Source: a virus
Strand: one strand, 5' to 3'
Length of the DNA: 21,844 nucleotides
Virus record (IMG/VR): IMGVR_UViG_3300033552_000060
Coordinates: 1-21,844 of that record
Below are positions 7,629 through 15,169 of the stretch, piece after piece. Every line of letters starts with the position of its first letter. Position 1 is the stretch's first letter. A model generated the notes under the pieces. That model was not told where the DNA came from. It saw nothing but the letters and a program-made list of their open reading frames with translations, and searched no databases. A program made the translations under genes and the position numbers.

Positions 7629-10105
7629 TAGCCTATGCGGTTTTTACGGTTTGTAGCACGATCAAAAACAACTAATAAATCAGAACCTGATATTTTTAAA
7701 CTTGGAATAATTGCGGTCCCGTCACCACCATTCATAGCACCCCAAATGCGTTTTTGTTGGTCCGTATTCGAAATCATTTCCGCCGAGTTTACACGAGCCA
7801 TAATCTTATCGCCATAGTACGATGTACCATTAACGATTCCGCCATCTGCAAAAGCTTGTGTCCTTCCTCCAGAAGCTTTACCTAATGATGTTTTAGCAAA
7901 TGTTCCTATAGCTATTAAAGCCACTCCCGCCGCTATTGCAACAAAAGGATTTAAAGATTCTAAGGCTTTTTTAATTCCCAAAACAGCTAAACCTACCGTA
8001 ATTGCAATTTTTCCCACCTGAATAGCCATATCAGCTAATGTGGTTAAAAACAAATTACCTATAGACGAAAGCGAAGCACCGCCCGCAGCAAACTGCCCTA
8101 TCAAAGCACCAAAATTCTCAGCAAAACCGCCAATAGTATTTTGCCAAACAGCAGAAAACTGCTCATTAAAAGAATTCGCGTTTGCAACCATAGAATTTTG
8201 CTCCACTTCTATAACCGCTTTTGCACCGGAAACCGAAGCCGCTAAACGCGTCATCATTTGCTCGGTTGTTTCAACTGATTTTATTACAGAAGAAGGATCA
8301 AAATTCAACGCTTTTGCAAACTCAACTTTTGCAATTGCATCATCAGCCTGTTTAATCTGTTCCGCGGTTGTTACAACCGTGTCTCTAAATTCTTTTAGCT
8401 TTGCAATTTCAGCATCATACGCTTCAATTGTTCCAGTTGATAAACGATTCGTTATCGGGACATCTAGCGCGGATATATTTGCAGGCGCTTTTAATGCAGC
8501 TGCTTTTTTAGATTTAGTAGGAGCCACAACATCAGCAACGGTTGCTGTTGATGCCACTAATTTTAAATTGTCTTTATTTTTATTGTAAATTTCAGTAAGT
8601 AACTTAGACTCTGAATCATACTTTGTATTTTTTCGATCTAACGCTTCATTTGCAAATTGTAACAAGCGGTTGTTTTCTTCATAGAAAGTTTTTTCCGCTT
8701 CCCAACCCTTAGCAATCGCAGTTTCTCTTTTTGCATTGTAATCCGCTAATGCTTTTTCACGTTCAAAACCAGCTTTTATTTTGTCTGTTTGGTTTTGCTC
8801 TAATAAACGAGAAGCCGCACGAGCCGTTGCACCGGCAATTAAAGCCGCATTGTATTTCTCTACAGATACACGGGCCTTATCAGTATTAATATTTTCTAAA
8901 GTAAGATTCCCTAGATATTGAGGCGATATATTATTGATTGCCTGGATCGCTTTTAAACGATTGGCTTTGGTTTCATTTTCATTACGGGCCGTGATCAATA
9001 ACGATTCTAATGCTGATTTCTGATCAACAATTGAAGCCGTTGCTTCATCCGTTACTTTTTGCGTTAATTTTTGAGAATCGTTTAACTGAACCGAAGCCTT
9101 AGTTGTTTCGGCAAATGCGTTTTTAAGGACTAATAAAGCACCGCCCAACAAAACAACTCCTGCTAATATTGGCAGTATTGAAGCGCTTATTAAAGCAAAT
9201 CCAGCCACGATAAAAGGAATAGCTGATAATAAAGCACCAATACCTAGCAATAACGGACCTATAACCGCTACTAATCCAGCAACTACTACAATTACTGTTT
9301 TAGTACCCTCAGAAAGCTTTGAAAATGCTTTTATTTTTTCATTGATTGCCGTAATTACCTTTGTAAATAATGGCAAAATAACTGCGCCAAGCTGTTGTCC
9401 TACTTGCTTTAATGATTCAGTAAATATTCTTGTTTGATTGGCAGCACCGCCTGAAGTCCTTGTAAAATCGCCTTGTGCATTTTTTGTTTGCGACAAAACA
9501 TAATTGTATCTAAGATTTACTTTTTCGGCTTGAGACATTGTCTCATAGGTTTTTGTAATACCAGAATTCAAAGCGAATTGTTTTAAATTCACTTCCGTCA
9601 TTATGATACCTAATTTCTTAAGCGATTCTGTCTCACCTGTGAATATTGCTGCTAAAGCTGTATTTGCCTGCTCAATTCCAATGTTTTTAAAAGAAGATAA
9701 ATCCGCTGCTAAACCAACTAAAGAAGTCGACATTTTCGCAGCAGCCGCTACAGGCAAACCCATTCCTGTTGCCATATCTCCAAACAAAGAAGCAGACTCT
9801 AAAGCAGAGCCTTCAGCAATACCAAAACTTTCTAAAGAGGTTTTTGCAAATTCTTTTACTTGCTGCGAAGATCCTTTAAATGCAACATCAACTTTATTTA
9901 ACGATTCGTTGTAATCACTAGCAAATTTTACCGCAGCTGCACCGGCTGCCAAAATTGGCAACGTCACAAAAGCCGACATAGAGCGTCCTATTTTCTGGAA
10001 CTGTTGACCTGCTTTATCAATTTGGCGTAACGAGTTTTGCATCTCAGAAGAGAAGCCACGTAAATCAGCAGTAAACTTGATATTGATACTCGCTAAACTT
10101 GCCAT
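7628..10105 (-). CDS. Tail tape measure protein (TP901 core type)
   Basis: This 825-aa protein sets tail length and passes into the host envelope during DNA ejection. The N-terminus (ADLRGFSSEMQNSLRQIDKAGQQFQKIGRSMSAF) leads into the conserved TP901-type core (~55-240, including KFASDYNESLNKVDVAFKGS, GIAEGSALESASLFGDMA and TNTALAAIF-like stretches). Long hydrophobic segments lie at ~268-335 and ~690-750, and an Ala/Lys-rich helical region with coiled-coil character lies between them. The C-terminus is Gly-rich, with 'FADGGIVNG'. At roughly 1.5 angstrom per residue this implies a tail near 120 nm (inference). It is the first gene after the second terminator/promoter cassette, so it probably opens a separate tail/lysis transcript. 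Confidence 0.9.
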   Translation of the reverse strand: MASLASINIKFTADLRGFSSEMQNSLRQIDKAGQQFQKIGRSMSAFVTLPILAAGAAAVKFASDYNESLNKVDVAFKGSSQQVKEFAKTSLESFGIAEGSALESASLFGDMATGMGLPVAAAAKMSTSLVGLAADLSSFKNIGIEQANTALAAIFTGETESLKKLGIIMTEVNLKQFALNSGITKTYETMSQAEKVNLRYNYVLSQTKNAQGDFTRTSGGAANQTRIFTESLKQVGQQLGAVILPLFTKVITAINEKIKAFSKLSEGTKTVIVVVAGLVAVIGPLLLGIGALLSAIPFIVAGFALISASILPILAGVVLLGGALLVLKNAFAETTKASVQLNDSQKLTQKVTDEATASIVDQKSALESLLITARNENETKANRLKAIQAINNISPQYLGNLTLENINTDKARVSVEKYNAALIAGATARAASRLLEQNQTDKIKAGFEREKALADYNAKRETAIAKGWEAEKTFYEENNRLLQFANEALDRKNTKYDSESKLLTEIYNKNKDNLKLVASTATVADVVAPTKSKKAAALKAPANISALDVPITNRLSTGTIEAYDAEIAKLKEFRDTVVTTAEQIKQADDAIAKVEFAKALNFDPSSVIKSVETTEQMMTRLAASVSGAKAVIEVEQNSMVANANSFNEQFSAVWQNTIGGFAENFGALIGQFAAGGASLSSIGNLFLTTLADMAIQVGKIAITVGLAVLGIKKALESLNPFVAIAAGVALIAIGTFAKTSLGKASGGRTQAFADGGIVNGTSYYGDKIMARVNSAEMISNTDQQKRIWGAMNGGDGTAIIPSLKISGSDLLVVFDRATNRKNRIG

Positions 10106-10126
10106 TGTAGTACTTTTTGAAGTGGA

Positions 10127-10183
10127 GTAAAAGTACTTTTGAGGTTTATTTTAAAAGGGTGAAAGTTTTGCTTTTAAATTTTA
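10127..10183 (-). promoter_or_regulatory. Putative late promoter P2 (tail/lysis unit), shared two-part motif
   Basis: Read on the minus strand, a 31-nt element (10183-10153, containing GCAAAACTTTCACCC) is followed after exactly 17 nt by TACTTTTAC (10135-10127), and the tape-measure ATG starts 21 nt beyond it. The same two elements with the same 17-nt spacing occur at 17069-17013 before the portal gene. TACTTTTA fits the Bacteroidota -7 pattern TAnnTTTG in seven of eight positions, but there is no TTG at -33. The conserved upstream block may therefore replace it as an activator site. The promoter role is inferred. Confidence 0.6.
10153..10183 (-). repeat. 31-bp direct repeat, copy 2
   Basis: This stretch is identical over 31 bases to 17039-17069, in the same orientation. 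On the plus strand it begins AAAAGGGTGAAAG and ends TTTTAAATTTTA. It starts within 7 nt of the A-tract of a terminator hairpin, as the other copy does. Confidence 0.95.
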
Positions 10184-10189
10184 CATCGT

Positions 10190-10222
10190 AAAAAAAGCCA
10201 CTAAATTGCTTTAGTGGCTTTA
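10190..10222 (-). terminator. Intrinsic terminator after the secreted-protein gene
   Basis: A perfect 12-bp inverted repeat (AAAGCCACTAAA at 10195-10206 and TTTAGTGGCTTT at 10211-10222) with a TTGC loop lies 22 nt beyond the stop of the 122-aa gene. On the minus strand the stem runs into a U-tract encoded by 10196-10190. This should end the head/neck transcript. It may also work weakly in the other direction. Confidence 0.85.
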
Positions 10223-10244
10223 TATCTATTTTTTTAGTTTTAAT

Positions 10245-10613
10245 CTAGCAATTGCTCCTGCAATTATAAGTCACTTTATCATCTAGTAATTTATAATCTT
10301 TATTCAATTTTTCTTTGTAAGGCGTTTTAATAAATTGAATACTTTTATAAGTCCATCCTACATCATCCAGCGCATTACTTAATATAGGTTCTTTATTATA
10401 ATTACATAATTTAGTTTTAGGAACGGCGGTCCTATTACTGGCAATATCATAAAATACCGCTTTATCACTTGCTACATTTACAACTGTTACCGGAAAAGTA
10501 AATTCCGTGTAAACGATTGTTTTTTTCTTTTGTTCCAGATGGGTTGTAGTTCCCAGTACCGTAAAGCTAATCATCCCGATTAGCAAAATTAAGAACGATT
10601 TAATTAAGCGCAT
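10245..10613 (-). CDS. Small secreted/periplasmic protein of unknown function (probable moron)
   Basis: This 122-aa protein starts with a clear Sec signal peptide: MRLIKS, then a hydrophobic core LILLIGMISFTVLG at ~8-21, with likely cleavage near TTT. The mature part is small, Lys/Tyr-rich and beta-like, and ends with a CRSNC pair of cysteines that could form a disulfide. The start overlaps the end of the T chaperone frame by 14 nt, and a strong terminator follows the stop. An exported protein is out of place among cytoplasmic tail-assembly genes, so it may change the infected cell surface, for example by superinfection exclusion. That role is inference only. I recognise no family. Confidence 0.65.
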   Translation of the reverse strand: MRLIKSFLILLIGMISFTVLGTTTHLEQKKKTIVYTEFTFPVTVVNVASDKAVFYDIASNRTAVPKTKLCNYNKEPILSNALDDVGWTYKSIQFIKTPYKEKLNKDYKLLDDKVTYNCRSNC

Positions 10614-10962
10614 TGTTTTTTAATTTTTCATCCTGCAGGCGATAAAATTCTTCTACTTTTTCAATTTCTTCCAGAAGTATTGCATTGTCTTCTTCGGTGA
10701 ATTCTTCCTGCAATTCCGTTTCCCAGGGAAACTCTAGTATTTGGTTTTCTTTTAGGTTTTTACTGTTAGGCGCTAAACTGGCCCACATTATTTTACGGGC
10801 AATCATCCAGCGTTCCCTGCTTAAATTATCTTCCCGTTTGCGGTAGCCATTCACGGTGTTTGCAAATTCACGCGGGGTAAGCCTGTAGAAATAATCTAAA
10901 TTTAAATTCAAGTGCCCTAAAGCCAGTTCTTCGAGATCATCCCAGGAAGGATCTAAAGGTTC
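10600..10962 (-). CDS. Tail assembly chaperone T domain, made as -1 frameshift extension of G
   Basis: This frame is open from the slippery heptamer to TAA at 10602-10600, adding 120 residues to the G protein. The T part includes DYFYRLTPREFANTVNGYRK (from ~20 residues in) and ARKIMWAS, typical of phage tail chaperone C-termini in which an aromatic 'LTPREF' helix is followed by a basic helix. It ends in an acidic, helical tail. The frame has no good ATG of its own: the only nearby start is TTG at 10911, well inside a continuing frame. Frameshifting is therefore the better explanation. As in lambda G/GT, the fusion should bind tape measure through G and recruit tail tube subunits through T. 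Confidence 0.8.
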   Translation of the reverse strand, partial: EPLDPSWDDLEELALGHLNLNLDYFYRLTPREFANTVNGYRKREDNLSRERWMIARKIMWASLAPNSKNLKENQILEFPWETELQEEFTEEDNAILLEEIEKVEEFYRLQDEKLKNNALN

Positions 10963-11351
10963 TTTTTTGCTCCGCTCCTCAGAGCTTTCAACTTTCCCGG
11001 AGCCGTAACTTCTTTAGGCTGTTCCATGGATTTAATAAATTCCTGCATTACAATTGAAATGATGGAAAGAAGATTTTGTGTTTCTTCCAGATACATGTCC
11101 TCTAATTCCGTTTTTGTCAGTTGCTCTTTGTTTTCATCATTGCATTCTACTGATGCAATAATCAGATCGTTTATAACCGAAAGTTGTTTGAAAGTAACAT
11201 CTTCAGTCATTCCAGATAACGTTGTTAATACGTGTTGCTGAACCGTCATAAGCGATGGCAAATCCCATTTTTCGCCTAATGCTGCAAAAACCCCTAAGCC
11301 AAATCGCAGCTTAAAGGTTTTGTTTTTAATTTTTACAATAATTTCACTCAT
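10953..11351 (-). CDS. Tail assembly chaperone G
   Basis: This 132-aa protein lies between the major tail protein and the tape measure, the standard place for the G chaperone. The N-terminus (MSEIIVKIKNKTFKLRFGLGVFAALGEKW) has the short beta-hairpin plus 'FGLGV..ALGE' pattern common in Bacteroidota tail chaperones, followed by helices. The last codons read GCA AAA AAG AAC CTT TAG. The A-AAA-AAG heptamer lets a fraction of ribosomes slip to -1 and continue into the T frame, giving a 250-aa G-T protein. Unshifted G ends two residues after the slip site. Its start ATG is 1 nt after the stop of the major tail protein. Confidence 0.82.
   Translation of the reverse strand: MSEIIVKIKNKTFKLRFGLGVFAALGEKWDLPSLMTVQQHVLTTLSGMTEDVTFKQLSVINDLIIASVECNDENKEQLTKTELEDMYLEETQNLLSIISIVMQEFIKSMEQPKEVTAPGKLKALRSGAKKNL
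10962..10968 (-). promoter_or_regulatory. -1 ribosomal slippery site A-AAA-AAG
   Basis: The heptamer is in the correct phase (X XXY YYZ: GCA AAA AAG). A short inverted repeat AGATC/GATCT (10954-10950 and 10938-10934) begins 7 nt downstream and could act as a weak stimulator. Slippage gives K-K-E-P-L-D-P and joins the open T frame without any stop. Confidence 0.85.
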
Positions 11352-11352
11352 C

Positions 11353-11772
11353 TTACAGCGCTAATGTTTTAGTAAGATTTCCGTTTCCTTTGAAAGAGAA
11401 AGATCCTGTTACTGAATTACCATTTTCGGCAGTAATATCAGAACTTTCAACATACACTTTTCCGGAAAGGATAAAGTTTCCTGTAGCGCCATCCGTAAAC
11501 GTAATATCAATTTCAGTACCTGCCAGTTGTAAAGTGACAATATCCATAAAATCCAATTGCGTTGATGCAGCCGGCTTATTAGCCACTAAAGATTCTGCAG
11601 ATATATTCCACGCGTAATTTGATGGTGTTGATACCGTTCCTTGCGTATCTTTTGTAGCAATTTCTTCTAATTTTGTCGAAATCGACAACTTACAAGACAT
11701 TGCGTGGTAAAGCGCTTTTCCATTGTATGAAAAACGCACATTTTTTCCTTTGTAAATTTGACCTGCTGCCAT
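11353..11772 (-). CDS. Major tail (tube) protein, TP901-1 type
   Basis: This 139-aa protein should polymerise around the tape measure into the tail tube. The sequence is beta-rich. It opens with AAGQIYKGKNVRFSYNGKALYHAMSCKLSIS and EEIATKDTQG, matching the TP901-1/phi13 major tail protein pattern in which a 'g.di.l.v.g..ia.at..sls...e..e.s.KDsg' start is followed by a W residue (WNISAESL). The C-terminal half (SGKVYVESSDITAENGNSVTGSFSFKGNG) is also typical. It lies between the tail completion protein and the G chaperone, with 1-5 nt gaps. No extra Ig-like domain is present, so this is the minimal tube subunit. Confidence 0.82.
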   Translation of the reverse strand: MAAGQIYKGKNVRFSYNGKALYHAMSCKLSISTKLEEIATKDTQGTVSTPSNYAWNISAESLVANKPAASTQLDFMDIVTLQLAGTEIDITFTDGATGNFILSGKVYVESSDITAENGNSVTGSFSFKGNGNLTKTLAL

Positions 11773-11777
11773 AATTT

Positions 11778-12125
11778 CTAATTTGTATTTAGATTAATAA
11801 TTCCAACGAATGAAAATCCTTCTTCGATAAAATCGACGGTTGCACTTTGCCATTCGTAATTTTCGTTTGCTTCAATAATTAATTTCATTGCATCGGTAAA
11901 CGTGACACATTTTGCATATTCATTTGGACCAAACCAAAAATAGAGTTGCACCGTTGCGGCGGTTCCATCTTTACTCAGTGCCGTTTGCTCATTGATGCGA
12001 TAGGTTGTAAAAGGAAAATCAGTTTTCTCCGGTGCCACAATAGGAAATATTTTAATTCCCATTTTATTTGTAAAATCGCTATGCGTGCTCAGAAATAAAA
12101 CTAAGGCTTCAGATATCTTTAACAT
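11778..12125 (-). CDS. Tail completion / terminator protein (DUF3168-like)
   Basis: This 115-aa protein lies directly before the major tail protein. It has the DUF3168-like layout: an N-terminal helix (ALVLFLSTHSDFTNKMG), then 'IFPIVAPEKTDFPFTTYRI' (family 'v.p...p....fPyi.y') and a beta strand with 'VQLYFWFG'. A helix with 'ALKLIIEA'-like spacing and a final strand pair complete it. Such proteins cap the head-proximal end of the tail tube and stop its growth. The match is by pattern and position; overall sequence similarity in this family is low. Confidence 0.65.
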   Translation of the reverse strand: MLKISEALVLFLSTHSDFTNKMGIKIFPIVAPEKTDFPFTTYRINEQTALSKDGTAATVQLYFWFGPNEYAKCVTFTDAMKLIIEANENYEWQSATVDFIEEGFSFVGIINLNTN

Positions 12126-12127
12126 AA

Positions 12128-12637
12128 TTAACTTAGTTTATCGATTCTACGTTGAATGAACAATCCCATTTTGCGTTCCGCATCAGCGGTAACATTGTTT
12201 TTTGTGGATTCATAAGCTTGTGTAATAAAAGGATTTGCAGTCGTTCTGCGGATTGCAGCGCTCATGTTTGCTCCTTTTTTACGCTTTCTTTTAAAGCCTT
12301 TAGAATACACATTGATACCATCATGAACAAAATGGGCATACCAACCTTTATTCGCTCCTTTTACTCTGGCACCTACAAATATTGTAGGATTAGCACTTTT
12401 GCCTGTTATATTTCCTAATGATTTTTTAAGATTACCAGGATTAATAACCACACCTCTCGCAGTGTGCTTTTTTTTAGACACAGGCGCTAAAGCTCGCGCT
12501 GCATTTAGCGTAGGCTTTGCATTTTGACGTAGAATAAGAAGCATTTCTGTTTTCTTATCTTTATCAGAGGCCAGAAGTTCAATTTTTCGTTTTAATTCCT
12601 CAAAACCCGTTACGGTAATTCCTAAACTATCACTCAT
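12128..12637 (-). CDS. HK97 gp10-like neck/tail-completion protein
   Basis: This 169-aa basic protein opens with ITVTGFEELKRKIELLASDKD, the characteristic 'i.G.eel...l..l....' start of the HK97 gp10-like family. It continues with ALRQNAKPTLNAARALAPVSKK-type spacing (family 'a.......a..aP.....G.L..si'), here including NPGNLKKSLGNI. The middle WYAHFVHDGI matches 'yA.fvEfGt', and ANPFITQAYE matches 'a.PFl.pA'. It acts at the head-tail interface. It overlaps the upstream head-closure gene by 8 nt and ends 2 nt before the tail completion gene. Confidence 0.78.
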   Translation of the reverse strand: MSDSLGITVTGFEELKRKIELLASDKDKKTEMLLILRQNAKPTLNAARALAPVSKKKHTARGVVINPGNLKKSLGNITGKSANPTIFVGARVKGANKGWYAHFVHDGINVYSKGFKRKRKKGANMSAAIRRTTANPFITQAYESTKNNVTADAERKMGLFIQRRIDKLS

Positions 12638-12962
12638 AATCTCGAACTAAAAGTTTCAAAAATTGTTTTCGGCCCACCTCTATAGCATGATAAATATTAA
12701 ACTTTTGTCCGCTATCTATAACTAATAATTCTGAAGCGCGCATTCTGATCATAGGACTGTAGCGAATCATGTAAAAACGGTTTATGATATGCCGAACACT
12801 TCCTTCGACATCCTCACTACCGGACAAATCATTCATTTGGGCAAACGGCTCGGAAATCACATTATGAGTCACCTCCATCTCACCTGTAGAATTTCGCGTC
12901 TTTACAAGTTCTACTATTTGTATTTTACGGTCCAGTTGCCCTATGAATGGTGTTTTTTCCAT
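12630..12962 (-). CDS. Head closure / head-tail joining protein (SPP1 gp16-like)
   Basis: This 110-aa protein fits the Phage_H_T_join family: N-terminal LDRKIQIVELVKTRNSTGEM ('l..rI.i......d..G'), then PFAQMNDLSGSEDVEG ('.wa.v....g.E'), IRYSPMIRM ('ir...i....ri') and the final QKFNIYHAIEVGRKQFLKLLVRDYE ('..y.I..i.e.gr..fl.l....'). It should plug the connector after DNA packaging and receive the tail. It sits between the connector adaptor (2-nt gap) and the gp10-like gene (8-nt overlap), the usual order. Confidence 0.78.
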   Translation of the reverse strand: MEKTPFIGQLDRKIQIVELVKTRNSTGEMEVTHNVISEPFAQMNDLSGSEDVEGSVRHIINRFYMIRYSPMIRMRASELLVIDSGQKFNIYHAIEVGRKQFLKLLVRDYE

Positions 12963-12964
12963 GA

Positions 12965-13522
12965 TCAGTATTTTTTATACGGACGCAAAAGAGACATGGC
13001 AGCGGTTGCAATAACCTCAGTTCTATCCTCCCGACGCTCGTACATATCGCCTACTTGTAATAAAATAGCCTGTTGTATCGGTTTAGGCGTTTTTAAAATA
13101 GCATTACCTACTTTCACTATTACGATTACCGCATCAAACCTTTCGGCTGTTTTCGGAACGGATTCTTTGAAACGAAGGGCAAACACTTTTGACCCGATCG
13201 TTGTCAGACTATAATTAGCCGGTAGCATCGTTGTCAATACTTCACTTCCCAGTGGATAATATTGAACAGATGTTACGCTTTGTAACGGAAATGCTTCAAA
13301 AACCAATGGACTATCAAAAGCATTCATTTTTATAGTCATATCTTTTTCAAGAATATGGCCGCCAATAAAGTTTTCTGAAGCTTCAATTGCTGCGCCTATA
13401 TAACTTTTAATAAGATCATCTTCATCTATAAAAGAAGTTTCTAAACGAAGGTGTTTTTTAGCCTTAAGTAATGAGACTATTTCCATAGTATCATTTGGCT
13501 CGAATTTCACATCTGTTACCAT
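12965..13522 (-). CDS. Head-tail connector adaptor (HK97 gp6 / Phage_connect type)
   Basis: This 185-aa protein has the adaptor layout of gp6-like connectors: VSLLKAKKHLRLETSFIDEDDLIKSYIGAAIEASENFIG at ~16-54 ('v.lae.K.hLri....dD..l...i.aA...ie.y.g'), followed by a beta section with 'FEAFPLQSVTSVQYYP' ('l.g.Pv.sv.sv.y.d'). The C-terminal helix contains IQQAILLQVGDMYERRED ('ik.AillLva.lYenRe'). It forms a ring below the portal. It is the first of the neck genes after the capsid genes and is spaced by 6 nt from the upstream gene. Confidence 0.8.
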   Translation of the reverse strand: MVTDVKFEPNDTMEIVSLLKAKKHLRLETSFIDEDDLIKSYIGAAIEASENFIGGHILEKDMTIKMNAFDSPLVFEAFPLQSVTSVQYYPLGSEVLTTMLPANYSLTTIGSKVFALRFKESVPKTAERFDAVIVIVKVGNAILKTPKPIQQAILLQVGDMYERREDRTEVIATAAMSLLRPYKKY

Positions 13523-13528
13523 AGGTTT

Positions 13529-13873
13529 TTATTTTACAAATTCAGCATAGCCGGACTCTACTAATTCAGTTGCCTGCGCTTCATTAAATAAAGCTGTTTC
13601 GCCAACATTATACGCCAGGTTAAATTTGCCTGTTGGTGAAACTTTAAATTTCACTTTCAGTTTTTTCTCCTTGGTCACATCTTTTTTAGCAGTCTCTGCG
13701 GTTACATTTTCCAAAGCTGCTTTAGCATCTTCAAAATCTTTTACAGCTTGAGCACTTTGATCTTCCGTTGCATCTTCCGGAAGCGTATTTAAAACTTCGG
13801 ATGCATCATCGAAGTTTTTTTGTAATAAAGCGACCGCTTCGGCCGCTTTATTAGTTTTATCTGTATTTTTCAT
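13529..13873 (-). CDS. Capsid-associated accessory protein, unknown exact role
   Basis: This 114-aa protein follows the major capsid gene by 10 nt. The N-terminal ~75 residues are acidic, Ala/Glu-rich and probably helical or coiled-coil. The C-terminal ~40 residues (KLKVKFKVSPTGKFNLAYNVGETALF, then EAQATELVESGYAEFVK) form a small beta/helix unit seen in many phage proteins encoded next to capsid genes ('y..Gev..l....A..Li..g.Ae'). This suggests a capsid decoration, head-fibre or similar structural role. The position supports a virion link; the precise function is not visible from the sequence. Confidence 0.6.
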   Translation of the reverse strand: MKNTDKTNKAAEAVALLQKNFDDASEVLNTLPEDATEDQSAQAVKDFEDAKAALENVTAETAKKDVTKEKKLKVKFKVSPTGKFNLAYNVGETALFNEAQATELVESGYAEFVK

Positions 13874-13883
13874 CTTTTACGAA

Positions 13884-15167
13884 TTATACCGTGATTAATC
13901 CTTTAGCAACTGAGAATGCTTTTGGTTGTCTTAACATAACGTCAACAAATATGTTAACCGTAACCTCGATCAAACCTTCTTTTTTACGAGAAATTTCATC
14001 AACTGAAAGATCCATAAATCCCCATTGGTGAATATTCACTTGAGAAAAATCACCAAAAATCATTGCAGAAAGCGCCGTTCCAGTTCCTTTTACAAGATTA
14101 GAAGGAACGTGATTTGATACCCCAGAAGCATATCCATTTACAGTTCCATCAACTCCCATAATGTAGTTTAGATCTCCGGCTGCGTGTTTTGTTTTTTTCA
14201 ACTTCCCACGAGTTTTAGGATTTACCAAATAATTCATTTTGGCAGCACTTGCATTTGCCACAAAAACATTCGTTTCTGCATCCACCATCATATCCCAAGA
14301 AGGTAAAGAACCATTTACATCAGTAGCAACTACATTCACACTTGTATTATTCAAAATACCCAATGGTTGTCCTAAACCGTTTCCGTTCACAGTCGCTGCA
14401 TCTAATGCGTTTTCAATCGCTAAATTAATGTCGTTGACAGTATATCTCTCTAAATCAATAGAAGACTGCATCAAGTTTTGAAGCGAAATTGGCACGGTTA
14501 CCGACAAACGTTTTGGGATTGAATCCAAATACCCATACGCATTTGCAGTTTCTAGAGTGGTAGTTGTTTCACCTTCCCAAGAAGCTACAATACCACCTTC
14601 ATTTTTAGGGAAACGTAAATTACCCGTTAACCCGGTAATGTAGGCTGCACCCATTTTTTTCATTAACGGATCAGGACGTAAGAAGTCGATAGGCGACTGC
14701 AAATCAGTAGCTACCAATGCACCACCTTTAGTTCCTGTATCACCAGTCACGGATTGTTGCGCTCTATTCATAGGGATCGCTACACCTGAAAGCGTAATAC
14801 TACCCGGTTTCTCAGACGCCATAATACGATCATGTATTTCTTTTTCGATTCCTTCAAGCTTCCCATTCTGCATTTGCGAACGAATTGCACGGTGAATAGA
14901 GAAAACTGCTTTTGGCGTTTCTTCAGGTGTTTCTGGAACATCTAAACGTTGCGCACCAGTTCCGGCTAAAAGCAATTCGTTTCTCTCGAAACTTTCTGAA
15001 CGCTCAATACTTCTTGTAAGTACTTCGCTTTCAGTTTGCAAAGTGTCAAACGAAGCATTTTCTTCGTCATTCATTTCGCGTTTTAATTCTTTGGCATTTG
15101 CTACCAAAGCTTGTTGCGATTGCAGTTTTGCAGTACGCTCCAACTTTAATTCAGTTGATTTTTTCAT
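13884..15167 (-). CDS. Major capsid protein, HK97 fold (Phage_capsid family)
   Basis: This 427-aa protein is the shell-forming subunit. The first ~75 residues are a charged helical delta-like scaffold region (MKKSTELKLERTAKLQSQQAL, then DEENASFDTLQTESEVLTRSIERSE), expected to be removed by the prohead protease. The HK97-fold domain follows, with GGALVATDLQSPIDFLRPDPLMKKMGA ('G..lvP......i...l.....l...g'), WEGETTTTLETANAYG ('W..E......t...f') and ALDAATVNGNGLGQPLGILN ('..E.aif.G.G...P.Gil'). The C-terminal part contains GDFSQVNIHQWGFMDL and ends with a VEVTVNIFVDVMLRQPKAF-like strand. Upstream protease and portal genes complete the standard HK97 module. Confidence 0.92.
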   Translation of the reverse strand: MKKSTELKLERTAKLQSQQALVANAKELKREMNDEENASFDTLQTESEVLTRSIERSESFERNELLLAGTGAQRLDVPETPEETPKAVFSIHRAIRSQMQNGKLEGIEKEIHDRIMASEKPGSITLSGVAIPMNRAQQSVTGDTGTKGGALVATDLQSPIDFLRPDPLMKKMGAAYITGLTGNLRFPKNEGGIVASWEGETTTTLETANAYGYLDSIPKRLSVTVPISLQNLMQSSIDLERYTVNDINLAIENALDAATVNGNGLGQPLGILNNTSVNVVATDVNGSLPSWDMMVDAETNVFVANASAAKMNYLVNPKTRGKLKKTKHAAGDLNYIMGVDGTVNGYASGVSNHVPSNLVKGTGTALSAMIFGDFSQVNIHQWGFMDLSVDEISRKKEGLIEVTVNIFVDVMLRQPKAFSVAKGLITV

Positions 15168-15169
15168 TT

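Noticed and set aside
8040-8588. 182-codon open frame on the plus strand
   Set aside because: It lies entirely antisense to the tape measure gene, and its translation is rich in Ala/Ser/Phe/Cys as expected from a reversed helical coding region. There is no promoter or start context.
10600-10911. T chaperone as an independent gene starting at TTG 10911
   Set aside because: The frame continues upstream without a stop to an in-phase A-AAA-AAG slippery site, so frameshift expression explains it better than a TTG start.
12789-13214. 141-codon plus-strand frame across connector and head-closure genes
   Set aside because: It spans the junction of two clear minus-strand genes and has no domain pattern; it reads as a shadow.
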